This document shows positions 22,641 to 33,520 of a stretch of DNA of 64,000 bases, one piece after another. The stretch covers positions 141,199,529 to 141,263,528 of the forward strand of contig OY821518.1 of NCBI GenBank assembly GCA_963682025.1, read 5' to 3'. The stretch comes from Cordilura impudica (lineage: Eukaryota > Arthropoda > Insecta > Diptera > Scathophagidae). The position numbers and the translations under genes were made by a program. Position 1 is the first letter of the stretch. Every line of letters starts with the position of its first letter. Under the pieces are notes generated by a model. The model had not been told where the DNA came from. It saw only the letters and a list, made by a program, of their open reading frames with translations, and made no database searches.

Positions 22641-22689
22641 TATGCTATTGAAAAGAATACAGATTTTAAATACGTTTATTGCAGGACAT

Positions 22690-22835
22690 ATATTTAGAGC
22701 AGTATGGAGAATTTGTTCATTTCTTTTGGAGACCTTTTGTTAAAAATTTGGGGAATTTGTTAATTTTTTTGGGAAATTTGTTCATTGGGGACTTAGTGCT
22801 CAGCGTCTGCTTACCATTACAACTAAGCATGGATT
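22690..22835 (+). repeat. inverted partner of 20955-21085
   Basis: Contains TTCATTGGGGACTTAGTGCTCAGCG; its reverse complement matches the block at about 20975-21030 (AATACTTAATCCCCAATGAA). Both lie within the Helitron, so the two copies face each other. Confidence 0.75.
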
Positions 22836-22844
22836 ATTTTGAGT

Positions 22845-23330
22845 GTATGATGTCTAAAATTTACGAATTTCAGTTATTCTATAGCTTTGGGATATACAAC
22901 AATTCTGGTTTTTCCTTCTGGTGCATATACGAAAATTTTGTGCTGGCTCCCAACTATGGAGCTAGCGACATATAATTGCTTATGAGCAAAACAGGGAGAT
23001 TCTAAGTTGATACCTGCTACCGTAAGAGATTGTCCTCTGATGTACGTTATGTTGGAACAACTTTTTGCACCATCTCTAGCAATGAGTTCAGGAGTTTCAT
23101 ATTCCCTACAGTCAGCTTGACTTATCCGTTGGGCCTGAAGACGTTGTTGAGTCGTTTCCGGAGTTTCACATTCCCTCGACTAAGCTTGTCTTAGCCACTG
23201 GATTTCTAGACGCACTTGAGTAGATTCATGCATTTCCAATTCCCTTACAAAGCTTGTCTTGTTCTTTGGGCTTCAAGACGTTATTGGGTTTGCTCATGTG
23301 TTTCAGCATTTCTCGACTCAGATTGTCTAA
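22845..23330 (-). pseudogene. Helitron Rep/helicase remnant, N- and C-terminal pieces fused
   Basis: From about 23330 downward the minus strand gives repeats of the type ETPE(T/Q)TQ.RLEAQR..QA, the tandem N-terminal motif of insect Helitron proteins. Near 23060 it passes directly into GQSLTVAGINLESPCFAHK, then QLYVA and KIFVYAPEGKT, the last helicase motifs of the Pif1-like domain. The Rep nuclease domain and most of the helicase (several kb in full elements) are missing. Stops and frameshifts are present. This is the only Helitron coding sequence seen in the window. Confidence 0.85.
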
Positions 23331-24108
23331 CTCGTTGATACTCGATACCAATTTGGGTCTGATCGGGTTCTTTAGAGTTCTGTTTGGTCTAAGCCTTTTT
23401 GCATTTGAGGTAGTACAGCCTATATGCTATGCTTTCATGTGCAAGGCACAATTGCAAATTGTTCTTTTACCACGTTTACAACTCATTTATATAGTGAAAA
23501 AATGAAGTGGAAATATTTGTAATAGGTTGCTTTTCAATGTAGCCAAAAGGCGAGATCGAAATATTTTGGTAATGTTTTGTTTTCCATTGTAGGTAAAGAG
23601 GCGAGATGCAAATATTTATAATTGGAGTAATGCTACAGAGGAAGTCAACCTGTATCTGTTCACCCATGAAATAAATCTGTACTAATTTTGTGGTGTTGCA
23701 ACTCATATAGTAAAAAAGGCAAGACGGCAAAATGTGTAATAGGTTGATTTAAAATATTTATTTCATAATGGTGTAAACTCAAGAGTAGAAAGTAAAGAGA
23801 TTTATGCACAAAATTTTTTGGAAGTCCATTGAAAAATTAAAATATGTTAACAAACCTTAAAAGTGTATATAGAAAATTAAAAGAAGTGGGCGTGGCCGAT
23901 AAAAGAATATGACGACCTTGCCTGGGATTTAAGACTAATGTGCAGAAAATTCGAGCGAAACCCATAAAAAATTTAAAAAAAGTGGGCGTAAAAGTAGTCG
24001 TGGCCGATAAGAAGCATATGATTACCTTCCCTTTGGTACAGAGATCGTATGTACCAAATTTGAGAGAAATCCGTTGAAAAATAAAAATGTGTATAGCGGT
24101 CAAAAAAA

Positions 24109-24138
24109 CAAACAAACAAACAAACAAACAAACAAACA
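24109..24138 (+). repeat. (AAAC)n microsatellite at the Helitron 5' end
   Basis: About eight AAAC units next to the TC terminus of the Helitron. Confidence 0.9.
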
Positions 24139-24350
24139 GAAAATGAATTTTATATACTTATATAGATTGTGGTATTAAATTAGATGTAACGGCTACTTCA
24201 ACTCCCAGAGAAGTCTTCGATTTTATGTTTTGTAAAGAAATTATGGATTTAATCGTATTTAACACCAATGAATATGGTGGAAAGCATTGTATAAATCTTG
24301 GTATTAAGTCGAGACGTTTGAGATTCGCCATTTTTAAGCCCACAATTCTT

Positions 24351-25118
24351 ATATTATTATATTATTTATTTATTATTTATTATTCTATTATTTTACCTGT
24401 AACTATTTTTGACAATAATCATTTTATTTAAAAAAAATTCCAGTACCTGTAGGAAAAAAGAGAAAATCATCATACTAAATTCTCAAAGAGAATTCGTTTA
24501 GGTGCACGATTTGTTCTAATAAAATTCCTCGTTGTCATGGTGCATTCTTTGGAAGCTATTGAATTATTTTTTTAATTTTATTTAAATATATGCTCCTGTC
24601 ATATTTAGTTTTGAAAAATTGTTGTTGTTAACAATTATTATATAACAATTTAGGCATGTGATGTTTTGTCCACATGTGGTTATTTCTCTCTATTACTGGA
24701 CAGAACACACAAGACGGCTAAAACCGTCTTGTCCCAAACTATTTTTCTAGGAATATATGTACATATATGTTCAAAACTGTACATGCCGTCAAAAAAAATA
24801 GTATTGGGGACCATAATAGCATTTGTGTTTTTTTCATGGATTTAAATCATTTTCAATAAACTTAATTATTTTTTTTTTTTAATTAATAAAAATAATCACT
24901 TCTATAGTCGCCTTCAAAACCACAAGTCTTCACCGCGGTGCACCGGCCGTATCTGCAGAATCCATTCAGAATCAATACCCAAATACGTACTGTTAAAAAG
25001 ATCGTTCTTGTAATGATGACGTCGAATTTCTGTTTCGGAATATGCAAGTTGATTGTTAGTTCTTATCAAATTGAAAAATATTAATAAATTATGAATTATA
25101 ATTCGACCTTTGAAATTG
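24351..25118. other. unassigned AT-rich sequence
   Basis: No gene or repeat boundary seen. GCACCGGCCG-type GC islands at about 24935 are isolated. Confidence 0.3.
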
Positions 25119-25398
25119 ATGACTTTAATAAAATAGTTGGGTTCGAGGTCACGTTTTTATTTATTAAATATCTTTTATTATTTTAAATCTCTGCAACACT
25201 TGAGTATCCAATGTAATATTGACACGAGAGGACTGCAGCGGCAAAAAATTTTGCATTTAGCATATATTTTGTTGTTGTTGTACATACTCCCTGAGGATGT
25301 CATTCAAATAATGACGAAATATTGGAGAGATTTAAAATAATAAAAGATATTTTATAAATGAAAACGTGACCTCAGCTCAACAATTTTATTAAAGTCAT
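25119..25398. mobile_element. foldback MITE
   Basis: About 85 bp at each end are inverted copies: ATGACTTTAATAAAAT and GAGGTCACGTTTTTATTTAT on the left, with their complements on the right. The centre is not palindromic. The target duplication is unclear, so the superfamily is open. Confidence 0.75.
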
Positions 25399-25569
25399 TG
25401 AAAAATATTTTTATTTATTTTAAGATCTAATAATAATTATTTAAATCTTAAAATTAATTCTTAAATATTAAATCCAGCCAGTACCAGATAAAATTTCATT
25501 GGCTATAATTTAATTAAATGTTAATGTTAATTAAATGTTTGAGTACTCCTTCTGGTTTCATCTTATGAT

Positions 25570-25800
25570 ATCACCAGACTCCCCTCTCTAGCGTTGGTGG
25601 ACATGCTAGAAACTTGTAAAAGCAGTTTGCATTATGTTTAGCGACTTCACAATTTTCATTTTGTGCAAATGGGAATTTCTCATGTATGAAGGTGCGCCTG
25701 CAATAATTTTTAAAGCCCTGTTTTGGCATCTTTGCATTATTTCTATGTTCGAAGCTGAGCCGGTTCCCCATAACAATATAACATACACCAACTAGGTTTA
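25570..25800 (-). pseudogene. LINE reverse transcriptase C-terminus
   Basis: The minus strand reads LWGTGSASNIEIMQRCQNRA and LKIIAGAPSYMRN, the conserved region after the polymerase domain of Jockey-type LINEs (LWG.....N....Q...L....APWY..N). It then shifts frame and continues with HNANCFYKFLACPPTLERG. A fragment only, with no tail or target duplication recognised. Confidence 0.78.
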
Positions 25801-26490
25801 GAAATCGAATTACAAATCAGAAGCTTACAATCGAGATTTAATCTCAACTTTCTATTAGTTAGCCACGTAAATTGGACTAATTAAAAAAAAAAAAATATTG
25901 TGTTAATATGGCTTTTTTGTGGTTTTTACAAGTAAGTAATATTGCAGTATACACTAGTTGTTACTTGGAATTTGAGAAAAAGTTTCTCTTTTACTCGTAA
26001 AAGTTACGTGGAGTTACATGTGTTCATTTACATTAATCTTCCACATGTCTAATCTAATCTTTTTGCTGGTCAAAGTGGCTCTGTAAAAGAAGAGATTGTC
26101 TTTAGGTGCTTTCGTGTACACTAGAAATTCCAGCATCATTCGCGAGATAAAGGTGTTTTCAATAGTTGGCATGTCCGATTCGTAGAGAGTAGAGAAGTGG
26201 GCCCAAAATACTATCCTGTGGTACATCAGCTTATATATATTGTGGGGGCTCACAAAGTTTTTCTCTTTATGTGGCTTTTCATGAGGATGTGAGTGCTCTG
26301 GGGAAGCAGTTTCTTAATCTTGTAGAGGAGTCAATAAGAAGTCTAGATCAGTACGTTTTTTCCCCAAAGGCTCTTCGTATAGTACTTACAATATTATGAA
26401 TTTGCTTAGTGCTGGTGCTCTTTTCGTAGATTATTGTGATCTACGGATGTTGGTCCATACGAATCAACCTTCGGGTGATCTTTACCTGGC
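25801..26490. other. unassigned sequence
   Basis: A 79-codon minus-strand frame at 26014-26253 has more mixed composition than its surroundings but matches no family I recognise. Confidence 0.3.
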
Positions 26491-27004
26491 TAATACTATG
26501 TTCTCACTGCAGCTAAATCCGCATTTGACTCGCTTTATAATGGATTTAATTAAAGCTGGTAAATTTTTGGGTATATAAATACTGTCAAAATAAAACCCTC
26601 GCTTTAGCTAAATCGAGAATAAATCCAACAGAAATCAGGGATGTATTGTGCAATTCGCCGCAAAATGAACAAATTTACAACGCTGCAGCAGAAAATTTGC
26701 ATCATTTTACGACTGTGTATTTTCATTTACAACAAAACAAAACAAAAATTCATAAATAAAAGCAGCAAGTGAGTATAGCAAAGAATTGTTTAATTAAAAA
26801 ATTATTTATTTGCCTTTATTTCACTTTTAACTTTTTTTTTCGCAAAATTTTTCTCCAAAACAAAAACTATTAAAATGTAAATAAACAATTCGTTCGAACA
26901 GCTGTGCAGCAACTGTCAAACTAAAGCTACAAATTGTAGTGAGAACGGTGGAGATTAAAAAATAAAGCTAATGCGGATTTAGCTGCAGTGAGAACGTAGT
27001 ATTA
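26491..27004. mobile_element. MITE with TAATACTA ends
   Basis: Inverted ends of about 35 bp: TAATACTATGTTCTCACTGC, then AGCTAAATCCGCATT, with the complement at 26968-27004. The outermost bases are self-complementary, so the target duplication cannot be resolved. No coding capacity. Confidence 0.8.
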
Positions 27005-27245
27005 GGTATAATTGTAGGAAGTGAACCTTTCCAATCTGTGGAAAATGTTAAAAACAAATTATAGCATAAAAATAAACAGAGTTACTCTAAATGCTATACG
27101 GCGTAACTCCAAACCCATTTAGTTACCGCTCCCATCGTTCCTCGAAGCTATTTTGGGGTTAAAATCAACAATAGCCTTTTCGACCTCTCGAATCTCAAAT
27201 CGTAGGGACACTTCATTTTTCATTATCAAAGGTGACTTACATATG

Positions 27246-27610
27246 TACAGGGTGCGTCATCTTTTATGTCAGTATGCCATCATTTAATTATTTTGACATT
27301 TGTCAACCGAATTAATTAAGAACACAATTTTGAACATGCAACGGGCCAGTGGCAGAGAGAGAGAGTATTGCCGATAACATGAATAAGTCATATCGTCTCC
27401 GCGCTCAGCATTTTGTGATGTCAAAAAAGGTCGACTCAGATCTCCAGATCTAACTTCTCCAGACTTCTTTCTGAAAAATCAAGTGTACGCCAACAGGCGG
27501 TGTAGCCCGAGATGCCCAAAAAAGTTATGGAAAATGCAGAAAAAATGGCATATTTTACCGTGGCCAATAAAGGCGGTCATGGCGTATTCAAAAAGTAGTC
27601 TATATGAACT
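27246..27610 (+). pseudogene. third mariner-type transposase relic
   Basis: A left-end-like sequence TACAGGGTGCGTCATCTTTT at 27246 is followed after a large deletion by LRSPDLTSPDFFLKNQVYAN at about 27433-27495, the block containing the third catalytic Asp of mariners (SPDF). Next comes a frame-shifted C-terminus, KVMENAEKMAYFTV, near 27520-27565. The first two catalytic motifs are gone. It differs in sequence from both other mariner groups in the window. Confidence 0.72.
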
Positions 27611-27953
27611 GACAAGGACCAAGTTAAATAAAAATATTACACGTTTGGAAATCGGTTGTTTTTATAATTTATTCCATATTTATATACCGACATATATATT
27701 ATGTCCTGTGGTTCCTAAAAGGAACAAAGGGCCGCAAAACACAAAGTTGAGAAACCTGAATGGCAGGCTAATCCCAATCAATGCGAATCAGGTAATTAGG
27801 AGGCATGCAGCTGAAAACAGTCTCTGAAACTCAATTGTTCATTTGCCGTTTTACGGCCAACCTGCCTAGAGGTTGTTGGCAGCCCCAACAAATAAATAAT
27901 AATTATTTATTTATTTATTTGGTTTCCTGCACAACAAGACTAAGGGCCATTAT

Positions 27954-28464
27954 TACAACTTGCCTTTAAAGTAAATGTTAGTTAAAGGTAACTTTAGCTA
28001 AAGTGAACAATAAAAGTTACCTTTAACTTCTTTTCGTTATTACAACTTCCCATTAAAATAAAATTAATATTTTTGATATTGTGGCAGCACCAAAGGAAAC
28101 ACCGATTACTTTTGACCAAATGAATTGATTTATCAAAATACATAGTGGCAACGATCCTTTAGTTGTTTGCAAATAAACAATAAAAATAATAGAATAAAAA
28201 CCAAAAACCTTTATTATAAGTTGCATAATTGTTCTATAAATAAATTTATTTACAAAACTAAATTGATGTGAATTTCGTCTTCATAGGTCAGAAAATGTGG
28301 CAATATTAAATACATAAACCTCACGTTAAAAGTTAAAGGCAACAATATCTTCCCTTTAGCTTATCGGTCACTTTTAGCTTAAAGTATAGTTGTAATAACG
28401 AAAAACTAATAATCTGCCAGATAACATCCTAACTTTAGCTATTGGCAAGTTGTAATAATGGCCC
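27954..28464. mobile_element. Harbinger-like MITE, GGGCC ends
   Basis: Perfect 21-bp inverted ends starting GGGCCATTATTACAACTTGC, flanked by TAA at 27951-27953 and 28465-28467 (TWA duplication). Subterminal repeats of TTAAAGGTAACTTTAGCTAA type lie inside both ends. Confidence 0.85.
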
Positions 28465-30134
28465 TAAGAGTCTTATAATTAAAGTACAGGATCGGTATAA
28501 TGAATTTATAACATAGCTTATTATTTTTATAAAAATAAGATTACGATAATCGGTTTTCTTTGTAGGATCCAGAATTTAAAGATATATGTATGTCCAATTT
28601 AGCTTGTCTTTGTGATTCAAGCAACTTTCGAAAAGAGAGAATATGGTAAATGAAAATTTTTTTAATATTTTTGGTAAACCGACAAACCGTATTTACTACT
28701 ACGCGATTATTATTAGAATTATTTTTTAATAACAAATTATTGCATATTTGAAATAAATTAAAACTAAAAGTATTTTGTATTTTTTTTTTTTTTATTGTTA
28801 TAACATCTTATTTAAGTATGTGCTTGTGTTCAAAATTTTGCACCAAAGCTTTTAAAATGCGGTGTAGAGATTTAAACAAAAACAAAATACATTTTCGACA
28901 AACACCTTGCATGAATACAATGCATGCATACACATGCAAGTTAACGATCAATTTGAGAACACTAGAATTCTATATCAGTTCTTCGTTAAGTCTAGACACA
29001 ATGAAATCGTTAAAAACTGATTGTACGATATTGTGCAAGCGGTTTGCAGCTTAAATTTTGGGTCATAATAGCGCATCATGAGAACATTTTTGTTTCGCTG
29101 AGATCTTTATAATGACTTAGTGTTGCCACATGTTAAAAAAAAAGAAATTATAAAAAATTAGTAAATTCGTTTAAAGAAAATAAAACATCAATTTTATCAC
29201 AATTATTATATTAATTATATATATGCGGAAGTTTATTTCTATATATATTGTATATGTATGTATATATATGTTTGTATTTTTTCTAATATACTCGTATCTT
29301 CTTTAATACATACTTGTAGTACCACAAAAACCATATAAATCTTTTTAGAAACATAAATGTTTAATATTGAAGTTAAATGTCTTACCTTCTGCATCGTCAT
29401 TTAACACACAATTACCGGTTATTTTACGCATACTAATGCGACCTTACGCATTTTTTTTTTGTTTGTTTCTTTTTTGTTTTAAACATTCAAGTATTTTTTA
29501 TTAACAATAAAAAAAAATAGTTAACAAATGCTGATCTCATATTTTTTAATAACAGAAATACAACTAAAACTTATTCTGTAAAAATAATGAATAAACTACG
29601 CTAAAAACATAAAAACGCACAATTATGCGTTAGATTGCAAAGTCTAAAGTTTATAGCTTTTTTCGTGTAAAATTTTTTATTTTATTTTTAAAGTAACAAA
29701 CAAATATTAAGACCAACTTAAATACATAATACATAAATGAGTAAATAGCTGAATAAAAAAAACACAAAGTAGCTGCATTGGGTGTAGGTAAATTTTTATG
29801 TTTGCGTGTAGATTAGACTGTCCCTAACAACATTTAGATTAGACTGTCCTTATAAATAATATTTAAGCTGTTGTAAGCTTCTAAAAGTTTGTGATTTTAA
29901 AATGGATCGAAACTATTCCCATCGAATTTTTGGTATTTTAGTTTTATTTTTTTCAGTTGACTTCTTTTCGATTTATCTATTTATTAATTTGCATCTAATG
30001 TAGTGAAGATAAATTAATTATTCATACATATGTTAAAACGAATACTATAAAGCCCAGCCAGAGCTAGACAAATTTTATGCGATCATCAAAGATTAACCAG
30101 CTGATTAAACTGATGTCAAGACTATTTAAATAAA
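28465..30134. other. unassigned AT-rich sequence
   Basis: Short open frames without coding character. No repeat boundary recognised. Confidence 0.35.
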
Positions 30135-31420
30135 GACAAGTAACACTCTTAAATTTGGTTATGCCGAATCTTTGGTACCCCCCAGATGGGATTAAGGTTT
30201 ACATTAATATCTGGCCTTATTACACTATTTATAACAAATGAAAACAAAATATTTGAAAAAGTAAACAATTTGATAAACTTAATACTATATTATTATTAAT
30301 ATAATTTTTTTATAGGTGTCTCCATATTTTAGGTCACAGTGATGCCCGATTTACCACATTTTAACAAGTAAGAAAATTATAGTCGGTCAAGACCGACTAT
30401 ACGATACCCTATACCATGCGTTTGGAAACCCTATCTCTTAGGCCCAACCAACTGGACATAGAAAATAAGCAAAAACCAAATTTGAGTGGGATTTTTATTA
30501 ATTTTTTCGGCTGCAGATATGAAAAAGTTCATATCGGATGATATATCTTTATGGAGACTAGGTCCAAAAATGTACCGATTCTGATCATGTTTGGTAAAGT
30601 CTCTTGTATTTTGCAAAAATATATACAAACAAAATTTGAGAAGAATCAGTGCAATATTTTTGTTTTTTAATAGATTTAAGTGAATATCGGGAAGCAGCTC
30701 TATATGGGGCCAAAGGGATCATTTTTGGACTACTCATTAGTGGATGTAATGAACGCATACAAACCCAATTTGAGTAAGATCTATATGACAATTTGGATCT
30801 TATGGCAATTTATGTCGATTTCATATGGGTAATTTGTATGGGGGCTAGGTCTGAACATGGACCGATTCTCACCAATTTCAATAGCGTTCATCCCATGGCC
30901 GATAAAAGCTTATATACCAAATTTCGCCGAAATAGATTCATATTTGCGACCTGCAGTTTGATTACAAGCTTTACATGGACACACAGACGGACGGACGGAC
31001 GGACGGACGGACGGACGGACGGACATTGTTAAATCAACTCAGAAAGTGGTTCTGATTCGATCGGTATAATTAAAGATGGGTCTAGGTCAAATATTTTTGG
31101 TTGTTACAAACAGCAGCACAAAGTCATTATACCCAAACCACATAGTGGTATAGGGTATAAAAACCAACCTACTTGAAAAAATGACAAACAATATTATCAG
31201 AAGTTCACCAAGATAATTCGGTTATTTTCTGAACAGACAGAAGTACGGGTGGACGGACAGATGGACATCGCTATAGCGAGTCGAGTTAAGGATAAAGAAT
31301 ATATATACTTTATGGGTTCACAAATTCATTTTTCGATGCATAAGAAACGGAATACCATACTGATATATGTACACCCCTTATCACAGCAAATAATTATAAG
31401 ATTTCAATTTTTAAACTCAA
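30135..31420 (-). mobile_element. INE-like element with a nested family A copy
   Basis: The hairpin terminus (ACAAGTAACACTC...ATGCCGAATC) is at 30135-30180, and the mini-me core (GGACGGACAGATGGACATCG, CTATAGCGAGTCGAG) is at 31240-31360, both in minus orientation and in the order expected for one element. Family A copy 2 sits between them. That the flanks belong together is inference. Confidence 0.55.
30363..31163 (+). mobile_element. INE/mini-me-like element, family A copy 2
   Basis: Complete copy from AACAAGTAAG to GGGTATAAAAA, with the hairpin at about 30381-30400 (one arm base changed) and a (GGAC)n tract at 30985-31026. The shared open frame is at 30793-31032. Confidence 0.85.
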
Positions 31421-32188
31421 GGCATTCGGTTCAATTGAACAGCCCTTTTTGCACCTGCCTTTTGTAGTATTCGATGCTGTGTTACGAGAAGCTCTTTTTA
31501 GAGACACTTTCACTAACTAAGGTCCCCAAATCCCATGCCTCGTTTATATACTTGTCTGCGAAATTCTGCAAGTGATCATTGAAAACTCATCATAATATCA
31601 CTTTTTGACATGTCTTAATAGTTGCATATTATAGTTTAAATCGACATTTAACCAGAACAATTTTGCTTATGACAACAGCACATCGCCATACAGACCAAAA
31701 TATACCGTCTAGCAAAAACTTCCGAGAAAGTAGTTTTGAAAATAAATGTAAAGAAAACTATTCACCACACAATTATGCCATTTATATTAATTCCGACATA
31801 ATAGACGAAATAGATTTCTTATATTACATTGTTAACACAGTGACTGTAAATCAACAAAGCCGGCTTAGTATTCTAATCGCTTTAAAAAATTTGGAGATCA
31901 AATAATATCTCTAGTGGTACCAGCTTTACTTCGAAAGTGTTTCCATTAAGAAGCGTTATTTTAAATTCAGCTTTATTTTTCATCTGCCAAATTAACAGTT
32001 GGCATTCTTTGACATTTAAATAGTAAAAACTAAGATGTTAACGAAAATGTGTAGCATCGAATTTTTAAAATTCTCAAAAAAGAAAAAAAAAATCATGTGA
32101 GTCTGATCACAAGGGAGATGTGTAAATATCTAATAATTAAAGAAAACATCAACATCATATTATCCAGTGCATAAAAAATAAGTCGATT
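31421..32188. other. unassigned sequence
   Basis: An 80-codon plus-strand frame at 31663-31905 is not recognised. No repeat boundary seen. Confidence 0.3.
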
Positions 32189-32785
32189 ATGCTGTTTTCT
32201 GAAATTCAATTGATGTTTTCTGAAATGCAAATGATGTTTTCTGAAATTCATTTGATGTTTTCTGAAATACAATTAATGTTCTCAGCAATTCAAATAATGC
32301 TTTTTAAAATTCATTTGATGTTTTCTGAAATTCTATTTATGTTTTCTGAAATTCAAATGATGTTTTCTGAAATACAATTGATATTTTCTGATATTATATT
32401 GATGTTTTCTGAAATTCTATTTATGTTTTTTGAAATTCAAATGATGTTTTCTGCAATTATATTGATGGGGTCTGAATTGATGTTTTCTGAAATTCTATTG
32501 ATGTTTTCTGAAATTCAATTGATGTTTTCTAAAACTCGAATGATGTTTTCTGAAATTATATTGATGTTTTCTGAAATTCTATTTATGTTTTCTGAAATTC
32601 AAGTGATGGTTTCTGAAATTCTATTGATGTTTTCTGAAATTCAATTGATATTTTCTGAAACTCGAAAGATGTTTTCTGAAATTCTATTGATGTTTTCTGA
32701 AATTCAAATGATGTTTTCTGAAATTATATTGATGGTTTCTGAAATACAATTGATGTTTTTTGAAAGACAATTGGAAAATGTTTAG
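32189..32785 (+). repeat. 21-bp minisatellite, open in one frame
   Basis: About 28 units of ATGTTTTCTGAAATTCAATTG or close variants. Because the unit is a multiple of three, the array reads as 198 codons of MFSEIQL-type heptapeptides without a stop. An ordinary gene is unlikely: no domain, and codons before and after do not extend a coding pattern. Confidence 0.9.
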
Positions 32786-33026
32786 AAAAGAACATATCAT
32801 AATTTTTTCACAAATACAATCAGATAAAATCACACCGATTAACACTTCAGTTCACACCGATGTGTTACGCTATTTTTGCGATTGTATTGTGAAATAGAAA
32901 TTTACCCCCCTGCGGGTATAGATTTTTACACATCAAAAAAAAAAAAAAACGGTTGGTGTAATTTGTACCTCCTCGTACAACTATCGTAGGTTTAAATAAT
33001 TAGTTCGAACGTGTCGTGCTCTTTTA

Positions 33027-33517
33027 AGGTGCTATTACATGATGTGTTTTTTACATATGTGCTGTCAAATTTTCCCACAACAAAAGTTGTACACATCGTG
33101 TGATACATATGAAACATTGTTTATGTACAATACATGAGGAAAGTCACAAGTACATTTTTCAATTAGAACAGGTTCTATTTTTGCATGACAAACGTATGAA
33201 AATACAACACTGCTTGTGGCGAAAGAAAAACAGAGTAAATTATAAAGATTAATATTGAAAGAAAAATAAATTGTTTAATATTAATTAACAATTCAAAAAT
33301 ATATAACTTTTTTTTAACAATAAATTTTTGTAAATTCACAAATTAAATCAGCTGTTGTTTACATTTAGAGGTTATGTCATACGGAAATACATATGCACGT
33401 GTGATAGCAAAAATTATGAATCGTATGTAAAAGACAATTTTGACAGACATGAGGAATTTCATATGGATAAAAAAAGTGACAGTACATATGTAAAAACCAC
33501 TTCGTGTAATAGCACCT
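33027..33517. mobile_element. Harbinger-like MITE, AGGTGC family copy 1
   Basis: 491 bp with inverted ends of about 34 bp starting AGGTGCTATTACA, flanked by TTA at 33024-33026 and 33518-33520. The copy at 61239-61729 has the same length and nearly the same sequence. A short frame at 33355 is shared by both but runs through the inverted end. Confidence 0.92.
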
Positions 33518-33520
33518 TTA

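Larger units (their letters stand above)
20919..24166 (-). mobile_element. decayed Helitron with Rep/helicase remnants
   Basis: On the minus strand it starts TCTATATAAGTATATAAAAT at 24166, preceded by A, and ends CTAG at 20919 before T. The 3' hairpin CCCGAGCAAGATCGGG lies just before that end. Between them lie remnants of the Helitron protein (22845-23330), GC-rich repeats and a later mariner copy (21400-22303). It interrupts a piggyBac-like gene, and removing it restores the reading frame exactly. An inverted pair of about 130 bp (20955-21085 and 22690-22835) suggests internal rearrangement. Confidence 0.85.
20603..24350 (+). pseudogene. piggyBac-like transposase fragment, split by a Helitron
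   Basis: The first part, 20603-20918, encodes a very acidic stretch (DDSDDNEEF, DDDNDDGEI) and then LESEWVKDTKSIPNFNIYIK, like the N-terminal region of piggyBac-type transposases. It stops at the Helitron boundary and resumes in frame at 24167 with CGIKLDVTATSTPREVFDF and IVFNTNEYGGKH, matching the TP.E.F...F...I...I...TN.Y pattern of that family. Two in-frame stops lie in the first part (near 20781 and 20816). Nothing of the catalytic DDD domain was found after 24350, so the copy was truncated as well as interrupted. Confidence 0.78.

Noticed and set aside
31663..31905. 80-codon frame as a host gene
   Set aside because: No domain, splice context or composition change that would support it.
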